Source: Gnetum montanum (Eukaryota > Streptophyta > Gnetopsida > Gnetales > Gnetaceae). From it: 64,000 nucleotides of DNA. Under the pieces are notes generated by a model. That model worked only from the letters and a program-made list of their open reading frames with translations, was not told where the DNA came from and did no database searches. Shown here piece by piece: positions 23,495-34,983 of this stretch. The position numbers and the translations under genes were made by a program. The stretch covers positions 209,843 to 273,842 of the forward strand of contig MNCI01002043.1 in the NCBI GenBank assembly GCA_015680685.1. The letters are read 5' to 3'. How positions within the stretch are numbered: position 1 is the stretch's first letter; each line of letters begins with the position of its first letter.

Positions 23495-23618
23495 GCCAAC
23501 CTCTCTCTCATCGAGGCTAGTCTCTCTCTCACATTGAGGCTACCCTCTCTCTCATCGGGGCCAGCCTCTCTCTCACATTGGGGACCACCCTCTCTCTCAT
23601 CAAGGTCTAGCCTCTCCT
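23495..23618. repeat. CT-rich minisatellite in LTR
   Basis: Alternating units of roughly 22-30 bp built from cctctctctcat, gggg/aggc(c/t)a and ctctctcacattg. A related array occurs at 25147-25275 in the second LTR. On the minus strand it keeps an open frame rich in Arg/Glu, which I read as a by-product of the repeat. Confidence 0.7.
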
Positions 23619-24447
23619 CTTTTCGACGATGCACGTGGCAAACAAAAAAGCGTGCACACTAGGAAATGAAGGCTACAAAAAACATGTTTGTAGCACATAG
23701 AGCGGACAACAATGACATCTCTCTCTCTCTCTTCTCCATTCCCCAGCTAATGGCAATGGACTAAACTATGTATTACAATGACAACAGTGATGATAGACGA
23801 AGGTAGGCCACGTAGTCAACAACTGAGCAGATTTCTTAGCATCCCCTCACTCCTGCAAGTGCATTAGCCGACATTGCAGGAATGCAAAGATAGTTAGCAA
23901 CTATGGTAAGCGGTCTTTCTTGGCAATGATAGGGTAGTGTCAGAGGACAAGGAATTAGTAGGCAGCCTCCCTCTCTCTATAGATCTGAGTCGGTAAACTA
24001 CAACAGGGTTCTCTCTTCTTTTTCTCTTTCGCAATGGTGAAATTGAAATAGGCAGCCTCGCTGGGTTTTCTACCACCAACGACAGGTTATGTGCTCGGTG
24101 ATGATGAGGCCCATGGTGGTGGAACATCAGATAGATCTCTCTCTCCCCCTCTCCCAATGGCTATAAGTAATGTTGGCTATAGCAGCATCCACGACAACGA
24201 GACGACACAAACCAATCGCAGTAGCAGGAACTAGGGAAGAATTTAAATTTACTAGTTATTATATTTTCATTGAACCTTGAAATTTAAGATAGTTTTTCAA
24301 TTTAAATTCTTCCAACTTTTTAGTTTAATTTATTTTGTTTTTAAAACGTCACATAGCCCTCTCCATCTGAGGCTATTCTCGAGTTTCCGTACCCTCATAT
24401 GGGAGGCGCCCTAGGTAATAGTCTCCTTAAATGAGTTTTTCTCCTTG

Positions 24448-24480
24448 GTGTTGATGCATTCAAAATTTATGCATCAACAC
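24448..24480. repeat. Hairpin at LTR 3' end
   Basis: gtgttgatgca and tgcatcaacac are perfect 11-base inverted arms around an 11-base A/T-rich loop. The second LTR has the same hairpin at 26091-26123 with one mismatch. Confidence 0.8.
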
Positions 24481-24485
24481 CTTTT

Positions 24486-24502
24486 TGGCACTAGAAGGAG
24501 GG
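24486..24502 (+). other. Primer-binding site (tRNA-Asn type)
   Basis: TGGCACTAGAAGGAGGG starts 6 bases after the 5' LTR end. One mismatch to the complement of the plant tRNA-Asn 3' end; also matches the GX PBS except at two positions. Confidence 0.8.
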
Positions 24503-24634
24503 CTATTTTTCAGTCCCATTTTCAAATTTTTGTTTTAGCGATCCTTACCTATGTCCTCACTTTGTCCTCTATCTTTTGTGTCTCATTTTAAGATTTCTAT
24601 GGTTGTGCCATTCCTTTCCTTGCATGCAATTTCT

Positions 24635-24649
24635 AGTTTGGGGGCTAAG
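24635..24649 (+). other. Polypurine tract
   Basis: agtttgggggctaag directly precedes the second LTR start (24650). Confidence 0.75.
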
Positions 24650-26122
24650 TGTTGATGCCAACATTATCCATGCTAGGCACGGGGCCATGATCAACAAGCC
24701 TAATCCCTTGGCATCAAGCACAAAGAAAGTTGGTTTGTACAAGCACGTCTTGGGGCTTGATTCATAGCGGCGAGCTTGTGGCAATGGTTGCGTTGCCATG
24801 CCATGATGGGATGCACGTAGTGGCCTAGGTGGTGTAGAACATGGGTTACATAATAGCTATAGAGGTGGTGTAAGCTACGCAGAGATGTGGGATGTGGTTG
24901 TAACCAACGATGGACATGGTGGAGAACATGGTGACAGTGGCAAGAGTTACAAAGGTGGTGGGCGAAGTAGGACATGCTGGCAATTATATTGAGTGAGTGG
25001 TGGTAACCATCAGTGTGGAAGTTACAATTGCAATAACTAACTAATGACAGGTGTCAATCGAAACTGACATGGGATGTCGACATTTAAAACCACCAAATGA
25101 GCTACTATAAAAGGAGAACAGAGTGGGGAGCAAAGGGAGAACATTAGGGTCAACCTCTCTCACACATTGGGGGCTAGCTTCTCTCTCATTAGGGTTAGCC
25201 TCTCTCTCACAGTGGGGGCAACCTCTCACACACATTAGGGGCCAGTCACTCTCTCATTAGGGTCCAGCCTCTCCTATCTCCGACAACGCACATGGCAAAC
25301 ACAACAACATGTGTGCTAGGAAACAAAGGTTGTAAACAATATGTCTATAGCATGGAATGGCATCTCTCTCTCTCTCTTCTCCCTTCCCCAGCAGATGGCG
25401 ATGAACTGAACCATGGATTGCAATAGTGGCAACAACGATAGACGATGGTAGGCTATGCAGTCAATAGTGGAGTAGATTTCTCAACGTCCCCTCACATCTA
25501 CAGGTGCATCAGCTGATAGTGCAGGCAGGTGGTGGCAGTTAGCAACTACGACAAGTGGTCTCTCTCAGTGATGGTAGGGTAGCATCAGAGGACAAGGGAT
25601 CAGTAGGTAGCCTTCCTCTCTTTGCAGATTTGAACTGGCAACTGTAGCATGGTTCTCTCTTCTTTCTCTCTTTAGCAACAATGAAACTACAACAAGCAAC
25701 CTCCTTGGGTTTTCTACCATCAACAACAAGTTGTGTGGTGGGCGACGACAAGGCATGTGGCAGTGGAACACCAAACAGATCTCTCTCCCTCCCTCTCCTA
25801 GCGGCTATGAGCAATGTTGGCTACTACAGTATCCATGACAACGAGATAGCACGGACCGACAACAATAGTAAGAATGAGGGAAAAATTTAAATTTACTAGT
25901 TACTGCATTTTCATTAAGTCTTGAAATTCAAGATAGTTGTTCAATTTAAATTCTTCCAACTTTTCAATTTAATTTATTTTGTTTTTGAAATGTCATGTAG
26001 CCCTCTCCAACTGAGCCTATTCTCGGGTTTTCATACCCATATGGGAGGCACCCTAGGCAATAGTCTTCTTAAATAAGTTTTTTTTCCCTAGTGTTGGTGC
26101 ATCCAAAATTTATGCATCAACA
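24650..26122 (+). repeat. 3' LTR of the compact element
   Basis: 1473 bp, collinear with 22975-24479, with TATA box at 25103-25114, CT-rich array and terminal hairpin. The two LTRs differ at many positions, mostly transitions and small indels, so the insertion is not recent. Confidence 0.85.
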
Positions 26123-27295
26123 CTACCTAAAAGCAACTATAAATAGAGCATCAAGAATAGAAGTTTAAAAAGAAATTGGTGTGAGATGAAAAAGAAGATA
26201 TTGAGGATTGTAAGGTGCCTTGCTAATTCATCAATTTAGTTACTTTGTTTAAATCTTATGAGTTCTTTTCTTCTCATTTTGTCTTAGTTGCTTAGCTAAT
26301 GGTTTAGATAGTATTATGCTTGGAATTTAATTTTGGGATTTTTCTAGGTTACCTTTATAGATCTATTTTTGCCCAATATTAGACTTCTATTAAGGTTTTC
26401 CAAATAATAGCTTATGTTATATTAGAGAAGCATCTTGAGTAATTTAATAGTAATGTCTTATAGAAATTGCCTATTTGAGTTTAGGGAATCTAGAAAATCT
26501 TTGATACTTTAAGATGATTGAAATAGATTCTTTATTTTTAAATTTTATTGCCTTAATATTACAATCTTGAAATTGTCATATATTTCTAAAAGTTCTATTG
26601 TTTGCAATTCTTGACCAGTATTAATTAGCCAAATAGAAGTTTGTACTTTGTCATTTACAAAGCATTTCGGTAGCTAAATAAAAGTGTCTTTTATGAAATT
26701 TTTTGTTGAGCTTAGAGGGTTTAGATGATTGGTAATAGATTGAATTAGAATAGCTTTTTTGCAAAGTGTTTTCTCATGTCAATTTATCTTGCTTAAACGT
26801 TTGAGATCCTACAAAAATTTGCTTTCTTTTCTTTTCTCTTTCTAAAACCTATTAAATCTCAATCTATTTCTAGTTTTTTTGTGGAACTTTCCCTCTAGGG
26901 AAAATTAGGAGTAGATTGGAAAAATTGAGCTTAAACATTTTTGGGAAATTTTATTTGTTAGAAGTAAAGTACTACAGGGACTATATAGAGTAAGTGATTT
27001 GACAAAATAGGAATCATCAACAACTTATAGTATTCAAAAAAGTTAGCTGAATTTCTTTTATGATAGCCAATTACAGTTTCATACACAATCCAACCATTTC
27101 AACATTCAAAATAGCAAACACATACTAATGTTTAGTTCATTTCATAACCACTGAATCTATTTGGAGGTATCTAGGCCTTGGTGTTGCTAGAGACTAGCAA
27201 GCACTTAAACCCTATTTGAAGAACACCTTCGTTTCTCATGACCTTGATCATAAGGTCAAAGGCCCAATCGTTGGTATCGCAAATAGTCACCAACA

Positions 27296-28830
27296 CTTTC
27301 TTAGGTTTGCCATTGCTTTTAGATTGTAATAAGATTTGTGTCTTGATCTTTTGTGCCACATTTTGGTATTTTCTTCATTGGTTGTGTAGTCTAGTTGTTT
27401 AGAAGTAAATTGATAAGGGTCTTCTTCTACTTTATCTTTAAAGGTAGTCACTTGAATATTTATTTGTTTGCATATTTGAGTTCTATCTATAGGATTTTCT
27501 TTGAGATCAAAGTGATTGTAATTGATACAATATATCCTATTTCCATAGGCCTTGACTTTGATGATTTCTTCTTTATTTTGCTTGGCAATTATACACAAGT
27601 TACTTATTAAAGTTGATGTTTATCCCTTTCATAGCTATTTGTTTCACTTAAAGTAAGAAATTTAAGATATTTGGAACATTAAATAATTCAATTATGACTA
27701 TAATTTTATTATTAGGAAGTCTAACAATGCAATTTCCAATATCTTCTATGTTGAGATTATTTTCATCTTCTATTTTGATGCTATCAATTTCATTAGGTTT
27801 GTATTGGAGAGGATGAGACTTATAGGATGTCATGTGATTAGAATAATCATTGTCAATTATCCAAGAATGTGAATTTATAGTGCTACTAGAATTAAAAGCT
27901 TTGAAATTACCTTGATCTTTCTCTTGATCTAAAGTTTGAGTAATGTTTTCTTTCTAATTTTTGTTTTGGAATGAGAGTATATCAAATCTAATTTCTTCCT
28001 AGCAAGTCTATATGATGTGGCCTCTCTTTTTGCAAAACTTACATAATGCAATTAAATATATGCTTGAGTACTTATTTGTGAGTTCCAACTTCTTGTCATG
28101 ATTTCTTTGCCTTTGTTGTCTCTTTGAAGATTTTTTGCCAATTCTTAACCATTCTGTTCTTAGGTGTTGCTTTTATTGAATCTTCCTCTTCATCTCCTAG
28201 CTATGAATGCTTGTTCTTTTTGAGCATTATATGTTCTTAGACTTTCTAGTGTTCTTATTTTGGCAACTAAATAATCAACACTAAAGTGTTTGCAGTCTTT
28301 GTTTTAGAGAAAATTCATCATCATATTTTGGTATCTAGTATCATTGTAGAGTATTTTCATTATCTTATGGACCCTTTGATGTTGGGTGAAGTCGTAACCA
28401 AACTAATTAATGTTTTTGATACAATTATACATTCTTTCGAAGAAATACTCTATGTATTTATCCTTTTTTATTTCTAATTTATCAAACTAAAATATGTATA
28501 CTAGTTCTTTTATGTATTGATTTTCTACACTGCTAAGATAATTTGGGCATAATCTTTCCCTTAATTTTTTTATGATCTTTAGGGAACAAGTTCTTCTAGC
28601 TATTATTTCTAAAACATTAAAAACTAATTATCATTCTTGCATGTGAATCTTTTCTTTTTCACTTTTCTTCTTCTAATAGATCTTTTAAGTAAAGGATCTT
28701 TATTATATTTGCCTTCTACTTTTGAAGTGATTTTGATAGATTCTATTGCAGGTTCTTCTGTCTTTAATACTTCATTTACTTTGAGAAGTCCTTTCATCAT
28801 TTCTTTTCATAGAATAAAGTCTTAAGTCCT
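27296..28830 (-). pseudogene. Copia gag, protease and GAG-pre-integrase
   Basis: On the minus strand, from right to left: a poorly preserved Gag (28830 to about 28060); a CCHC zinc knuckle CKFCKKRGHII (28015-28055, with a stop before the last Cys); protease WIIDNDYSNHMT (about 27870, the usual DSG changed to DND) followed by a frame to 27648 ending ELFNVPNILNFLL; and the GAG-pre-integrase domain (27298-27598) with WHKRSRHKSYYNLKAM. The sequence then stops at 27295, where the forward GX-type LTR ends. Many stops. This is the upstream half of the element whose RT lies at 9420-10760. Confidence 0.82.
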
Positions 28831-28884
28831 ATTGATTATAATGGGGCATTTTGTTATTTCCTTCTTGCATCTCATGATGACCAG

Positions 28885-30445
28885 ATAGTAGTGTAAAAAA
28901 TTTCTAAATTTTCTAACCTTTTGAAGAATGAAATAATTCTAGATAAAAAATGAATTTTTATTTTACCACAAGTCATGGTATTATAGCACTAGTTGACCAT
29001 AGGTCTTGGTTTTCAAAAATTAAGAAATCTTGATTATAAATGATGCCACAAGGATGTCATGAGTTGTGGTATATGAGTAATATAGATAATAAATATTATG
29101 AGAACACCACAATCAAACCACAAGTTATGATAACATTACACAACTATTCCACAAGTCATGATTAATTTACCTTATTTTTTTGAATAGGCCATGAGTTGTG
29201 ATGAAGTTATGATCAATAAGAGATTCTGAATGAATCTATCATGAGCAATGGTTTACTTGTGGAATGAAAACTAAGTATACCACAAGTTTTGGTAATGTAG
29301 GTTGAGAATATCAAAAGTTGTGATGACGTTGTGGTATATGAAAATCCTTAGTTCTGCATATTTTAAACTTGAANGTCCCGCAACTACCCTGTCTGTGGGA
29401 AGTACCGACTCCATCAACCATCGGAGCATCAGCATGGACGGCACAAGACCCTCGGACTGAAGAGGAGAAGCTCCAGGCTATTCTTCAGCGTCATCAATCT
29501 TCAAGACCTGGAGCACGTGACAAAGGGAAAGCACCCATGGAGGAGCCACCACCACCAGGAACTACATGAGTTCCACATTTTTGTAGTTGTAGCATTCTTT
29601 CTCTGTGTTGTGTCTTCCCACACTGCGGCATTAGTCCATTTCTTTTTCTAGTTAATAATCTCATACCTATCCACTATGTAATCACTGAAGCTTGTTCTCC
29701 TTATAACTCGAGGACGAGTTTTTATTCAGTCGTGGGGGTATGATGAGACGCGGTTTACGTCAGCCGCAATATCGCGTACGCGATATCACGTCCTTCCCTA
29801 CGATATCGCGTACGTGATATCGCAGTCCGCTGTCATGTCTATAGATAAGAGGCGGCTCTCCCTTATTCGGGATCCCAGTTTTAGTGTAGTNATTTGAACA
29901 CAAACTAAATAGTTGATGATGCCAAGAAATGTAGATGTTAATGAGGTGGCAACATGAACAAATTAACTTTGAGTTTTGATAGAAATTAAATGAAGAATAT
30001 GATAATCACTTTTGATTTTCATTGTAATGAAAGCCTAAAAGTTGGGATGCATATCTTTATCTGAGATGAAAATTGCAGGAATTGCTAACAATAATGATAA
30101 TTGATAATGTAAATATCACCTATAATTGATGAAATAATATTGGAAACTAATTTAGTAATAATAATTTTTGTTGTTATAGAAAAAATAACCTAGACATTCA
30201 TTTATGACCTTACAATTTATAGAAAATGATTGGGTCCATGCTCAGGGAATTTAAAAATTCATTTCCCATATGAAAAAATAAAAAATCTAAGGAAAATAAA
30301 GGTGAGTTGAGGCAAAAATAAGTTACGTATGTCCATCAACTTAAGAAAATAAAGAAAAAATTAAGTATTTGATATTAAAACTTATGAATTCATGCATATA
30401 GTGGCATTGTGCACTACTATTGATAATTAATGTAGCAAAGCACTT
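28885..30445 (-). repeat. Copia 5' LTR with an N-bounded insert
   Basis: Matches the 3' LTR at 7270-8440 on both sides of 29374-29891. Without that insert it is about 1.04 kb. The outer end is near tagcaaagca/cttgca (30435-30446). No clear tRNA-iMet PBS was found on its inner side. Confidence 0.75.
29374..29891 (+). mobile_element. N-bounded 516-bp fragment: 3' end of another LTR element
   Basis: Flanked on each side by one N and unrelated to the surrounding Copia LTR. It carries the end of a reading frame (GKAPMEEPPPPGTT, stop at 29567-29569), 3' non-coding sequence, a PPT (cgtgggggta, 29731-29740) and the start of an LTR (tgatgagacgcgg, 29741) with GATATCG palindromes and a TATA-like tctatagataagagg (29838-29852). 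It may be a misplaced contig or a real insertion with unsequenced ends. Confidence 0.75.
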
Positions 30446-31125
30446 GCACTTTGATTCCATAGAAGTTAGAAACAATCAACAAGTCTTATTCAATTGAACA
30501 TATACCTAGACATTGTTCATGACAGAAATAAGGTCAAGATTTATTCATCTTCATTATAACACTTTGAATTAGATTAAAATATACTTTAATGCAATTTATT
30601 TTCTTATTGACATAGTCTAATGTTTACTTTCACAAGTACTTAGTTAATAATCTACTTTCCATTGCACATTAGAATATGGTGGAATGAGTGTGACCACTTC
30701 AAGCATAGCATATGTTAGCTTGATTACCTAGTAATGTTAACTCTTGATTAACCTATAGGTGATACATTTGGTAATTCTAATAGTAAATACATGCATTGAA
30801 GACATGTATAACAAGTGGGGATTAATGCCCATCGCTTAGGCTAGACTAGGCTTCTCCTAGCTTAATTAGAATAAAATATTTTATTTTTTAATATTTTAAT
30901 AATAATTTAATCATGGTCCATCAATATCATTAATCATGTGCCTCAGTTATGCTTAACCATATGCACTAAGGGCCACGAGAGTATAACTAGGAAGAAGAAA
31001 CCAACCATTGATCACATTTAATGATCTAGATACTTTATTAGTCCAATCCTTAGATTATGATCAGGTCAATTATGAATGCTTGTAATTCGTATAGCTAGGC
31101 ATAGAAAATACTTGGCACTCATTTG
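30446..31125 (+). repeat. Forward LTR fragment (R/U5 part)
   Basis: Collinear with the second half of the solo LTR at 11613-12487 (gtgaccacttcaag block at 30687-30700 and 12031-12044). It ends near ggcactcattt (about 31122). U3 is missing, and no PBS follows. Confidence 0.6.
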
Positions 31126-31496
31126 TTACAAAAATAACTTTAAAAAAATCAATTTTTATAATTGTGTTTTATGACAATAAATCCCAAGATAGTTATACAT
31201 TTAGAAAAATATGGCTTAGTTTAAACATGAGCATTTTCCTAGTAATAACTACCTCTAAGCTTACTGATTTCAATGTGCATATAAAAAAAGAAGCTTTCAA
31301 GGCTCCATATCAATTAAGTATTTTACCATCCGTTTGGCACATAAGGTAATATCCTACTTATAAAAATTCATCAAGTCTAATCCACTATTCTCTTTGTAAG
31401 AAGTACAAATATCTTACGCAAAATAATAAAAGTTGTTTCTAAAATTGCTACAACTTTAAAATAAATTTCACACAAGTTATTGAATAAAACAAAATG
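31126..31496. other. AT-rich sequence, unassigned
   Basis: Contains a 61-codon open frame (31164-31349) without a motif I recognise. Nothing else seen. Confidence 0.4.
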
Positions 31497-32347
31497 TGAT
31501 GAGCAGTTTGGTATTCCAACACTCAACTATAAAAGTCACAAGTATTCACAGGCGACCAAATTGTAATCCTTGGATGGACAATGTACGTAAACTAGTGATT
31601 TGATAGTAAGTTCATGATCATTATCTTCCTACTTAGAGTTAGCAAGATGCAAAATGTATAGTTTAACTCTTAGTGAGATATATGATGAACTGATGTTATT
31701 TAGCTTTAAGTATGCTAAGTGTAAACATGGTGAAACCAATTTTAAGTTCTAATTCTAGGTATAATGAAAATGCAAATCTATTCTATCCTATAGAAATAAG
31801 TATCAATTCCTAGTTTTTCGTACACATATTGGGCTAATGTAACTATTACTAGAATTACCAACTTTACTATTTAGAAAATCAAGCAAATTCACTACTAGGT
31901 TACTAAACAATTATACTTTACACTTGAAACCAATCATACTTATTTTGCCTTACTAATAAACATTGAAATAGTAAATGAATTAGGAAATGTAAATGACTTA
32001 ATAAAAGTAAAAGTAAATATTATGAAAAAGTAAATGTATGCTAAGTGATATGGTACAGTGATGAAGAGTAATTTCAATCTTCATTTCCATTCATGAATTG
32101 TTTCCAAAAACTATCTACTTGAATAAAGATTTTGTACAATTGTAATTCACCATGTTGTGAGCATTTACTCTAACTTTAACTTTGAGAAAACAAACTACAA
32201 GAATTTTACTAAGTGTTAGGCAAAAACTTATTTTCAATGTGATGGTGGGCTAGTATTTATAGGCATGACCATGGCCCACTACATTGTATCTATGATGACA
32301 TATGTAGAGCTATGATATAGTAATCTTTAACATAAAATGTTTCATCA
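31497..32347 (-). repeat. 3' LTR of J
   Basis: 851 bp from tgatgagcag to tttcatca. Inverted TATA box tatttataggc at 32254-32264. The PPT adjoins its inner end. Confidence 0.78.
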
Positions 32348-32357
32348 TACCCCCATG
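32348..32357 (-). other. Polypurine tract of J
   Basis: The minus strand reads CATGGGGGTA followed directly by LTR TGATGAAAC. The same tract precedes the LTRs of R2, F and the fragment at 29731. Confidence 0.75.
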
Positions 32358-32699
32358 ACTAACTAAAAACTCATCCTCAAGTTCAAACCAAAAGAGGATA
32401 GAGTCCCTTACAAATTTTTGGGGTTACATAGACTTTAACATTATGCCACATATATACATGATTGACTCTACTATGCATGCTACTTTTTTATTCAAGTGGT
32501 ATTACAAAATTATCATGTAATGCATGGTTGATACACATGATGAAAAACAAAATGAAATAAAGCTTGATGTAGTATCTTTCATACTTCAGTTGGTGGTGGC
32601 ACCTCCATTAGCCTTTTTCCTTTATTATTTGCTTTTCAAAACTGATATCTATTTAGCAATGCTTTCAGCTTTTCTTCCTTTGATCCAGGATCATGTACC

Positions 32700-34983
32700 A
32701 TCTATGAAAATTAAATGATGTTGGTAGGAATTAGTCCTTTCTAAGGACATGATGACTATTGAAACATCTTATTGGCTTTGACATACCATGCTATAAACTA
32801 TGTTTTCTCTACCTCAAAGTCTTTGATCATCTTCTGCAACTCTTGATAATTTGTCATTCTTCTAGCCACGTTTGCTACTACATCTATTTGACCTTGGTAG
32901 CTATACTTCATTATTTCTAATTCAAAGTTTGCAATGTGAAGATTTTTTTATGCATCTTTTCTATCTATAAACTATTTTTAATATATAGAATATACTTTAG
33001 CTACATACTACTCTAATTCTATCCTTGGTTTGCCTACTATCAAGATGGCTAAGTTAGGATATCAAAGATCTGCTAACCCCATATATTATGTTAGGTCCTC
33101 AATCTATAGTTCTTTATTCTTTAGCTCAACTTGATGACCTTGGGCAAGATTATCAAAAATAGATTACTAATCATATGTTTGCTACATAATAGAATTGATC
33201 TAAGCTTTGGTCATCTAGATATCTTTCTCGCTAAAGTTCTCCTTTAGCCTCTCATGCTTCTTAGCCGCATTTTACCACACACTAATTTGTTTAGCTAATT
33301 TTTGTTAGATGGTGCATACTTCTTCCATTGATAGAGTTCTATTCTCAAGGATCATTGTCTAATATCAAGGTTGACTTTGGCAAATTGCTTTCAAACCTAA
33401 TGAATGCTCTCTTCTAGTATGTTCTTTTGCTCATCAATGTTTATGCACCTTAAGTTCTTTGCAACAATTCTTCTATTCTCCTTTTTTAGTATAGTAAGGA
33501 CCTTAGCATGTACATAGGTCTAAGCTTCCTCTACTGAGGCATTTCACACTTCTTTTGACTTTTCCATCTCCATTTATTTTTGTTTTCTCATTAGTTGAAT
33601 AATCTATTAATTTCTAAATAATGTTGTCTATTCTGGTGTCTTGTGTTGTGTAGGATCTTGTCTTTATGTTCTTAATGCAACTAATTATTCTTGTAATCTC
33701 TACACTTCACTTTCTACATGTTGTATTCTTGTTTCTAGCATGACTAGTTTACCTTTTGTTGATATTAGTCCTAATTGAACTATAGTGATATTGTTAGGAA
33801 TATTGAAAAGATTTTTCATTACCTATCCTATCTACAGCAGTCTCTCTAGTATATCTTCATCTTTTGTATGGAGCATCGACATCCCAACTAAGATTTCTAC
33901 ATCTTTGGATCCAGTAGCATTTGTCGATGGCACAATGGGAACATCAAAGGATTATTTGATGTGATTAGTTATGACTTCTACTACTCCTACTACATATTTA
34001 TGTTGCATTATCACAATAGTGGTTCCTTCTTTCATTTCTACCATCACCTTGAAGAATGCAACATTTCCTGAAATTTCGTATGCCTTGTCATCATTTTGTC
34101 CTACCTACAAAGAGATTTGGCTAGTTGCAGGTCTTGTAGATATGGTAGGTCCGTTAGGATTATCTTTGACTCTATACATGCATGACATATTCTTGCTGCT
34201 CAAACTTATTGCTTTTGCTATTTACTATAGATGGCTCATTGAGGATCTATAATTTTGCTGTGCTAGTGAGGCACTTGATCCTACTTGTTCCATAGCTAGA
34301 GTTGGCTCCTTAGATCCTGCTTGTTCAGTTCATGTAGTTGGAATGTTTGCTTCTAGGGTGGATCCTATTGCAACCTCAAGAACTATTAGTTTCTATGCTT
34401 GATCTTTCTTGGATGGCATTGGCTTCAAAATTTCAGCATATGAAGCATTTTAGACCTTACAAAGAATGTCATTAGTGTAGCCTAAAATTATGATCTATCT
34501 ACATAACTCTTTAATAAGACAAGGGAAAGACAGTGGGCTTCCTTATCTTTTTCTTCTCCAACCTTCTTTGTATCTCTAGGAATAATAGATGAGCAATGTT
34601 GGCTTGGAATTTCCCAATCAAAATAGAGTTTCCTTTGGCAACATAGGTGAAAATTCGATTGAGCCTCTTTGTTGGGAATATGTTGTATGTCCAAATCTTG
34701 AAATTAAATCTTCTCAATAGTAGATAGTCTACTATGTTGTTATTTGATGGTTCCATATGCCTTATACAACCATAAATCCCTCATGTGTATGTAAAACCTT
34801 TTGGATATTTTAGCTATGTTGGCCTTGACATCTAGTATATTTAGTATCTTTTCAATTACCTTTATAGAGTATGGTACTTTGGCTCCCTCAACTATTAGTG
34901 TGGCATCATCCTATTTGTTTTGCTAAACTTGGTAGACTTCTTCCAAGCACCATTCACTATTGCTTGAAATAGTAGACCATAGG
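32700..34983 (-). pseudogene. J ORF, C-terminal part: plant transposon protein-like
   Basis: The minus strand from 34983 gives fragments such as GAKVPYSIKVIEKILNI, IWTYNIFPTKRLNRIFTYVA and RKPTVFPLSY, in two frames (34488-34756). These resemble the 'putative plant transposon protein' family found in many plant LTR elements that lack pol. Further left the reading becomes helical and Lys/Glu-rich (KVLTILKKENRRIVAKNL, about 33490), suggesting a coiled coil. Many stops. The role of this protein family is not established. The family call is from pattern memory and is moderately sure. Confidence 0.58.
34979..34983. repeat. Target site duplication of R2 (left)
   Basis: atagg, repeated exactly at 42986-42990 on the other side of R2. 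Confidence 0.88.

Larger units (their letters stand above)
22975..24479 (+). repeat. 5' LTR of the compact element
   Basis: 1505 bp. It has a G-rich U3, a TATA box (ctactataaaagg, 23449-23460), a CT-rich minisatellite just downstream (23495-23618) and a hairpin at the 3' end (24448-24480). Its partner at 24650 is 1473 bp. Confidence 0.85.
22975..26122 (+). mobile_element. Compact non-autonomous LTR element, 170-bp interior
   Basis: Two direct LTRs (22975-24479, 24650-26122) begin tgttgatgccaaca and end tgcatcaaca. They enclose just 170 bp, made of a tRNA-Asn-type PBS (24486-24502), a short non-coding segment and a PPT (24635-24649). Flanks gtacc (22970-22974) and ctacc (26123-26127) match at four of five bases. 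There is no coding sequence. Long LTRs with so small an interior do not fit the usual TRIM (short LTRs) or LARD (long interior) descriptions. The shared PBS type points to a GX-like element as helper. Confidence 0.85.
22735..27295 (+). repeat. Forward GX-type LTR split by a compact LTR element
   Basis: The left part (about 22735-22974) is U3 with repeated tgtaact/gttgtaac motifs. The right part (26123-27295) starts at the TATA box (ctataaatagagc, 26137-26149) and runs to caccaaca at 27295. Joining the two restores the order seen in the GX LTR. The element between them has a near-perfect 5-bp duplication. The right end abuts the Copia GAG-pre-integrase sequence. Confidence 0.72.
7270..30445 (-). 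mobile_element. Reverse Ty1/Copia element, heavily nested
   Basis: Two related ~1.1-kb LTRs (7270-8440 and 28885-30445) bound a reverse Copia coding region. From right to left it runs gag and zinc knuckle, protease and the GAG-pre-integrase domain (27296-28830), then, after about 16 kb of inserted material, the integrase end, RT and RNase H (9420-11338). A PPT lies inside the left LTR. The integrase core was not found. The order of domains (integrase before RT) is the Copia order. All domains contain stops. The outer boundaries are approximate. Confidence 0.8.

Noticed and set aside
23431-23634. Arg/Glu-repeat frame on the minus strand
   Set aside because: By-product of the CT-rich minisatellite; no start context, and it lies antisense within an LTR.
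31164-31349. Small plus-strand gene of 61 codons
   Set aside because: No motif or partner, and it sits in AT-rich sequence between LTR fragments.
32524-32718. 64-codon frame with a hydrophobic segment
   Set aside because: Antisense to the J internal region near its PPT, with no conservation visible.
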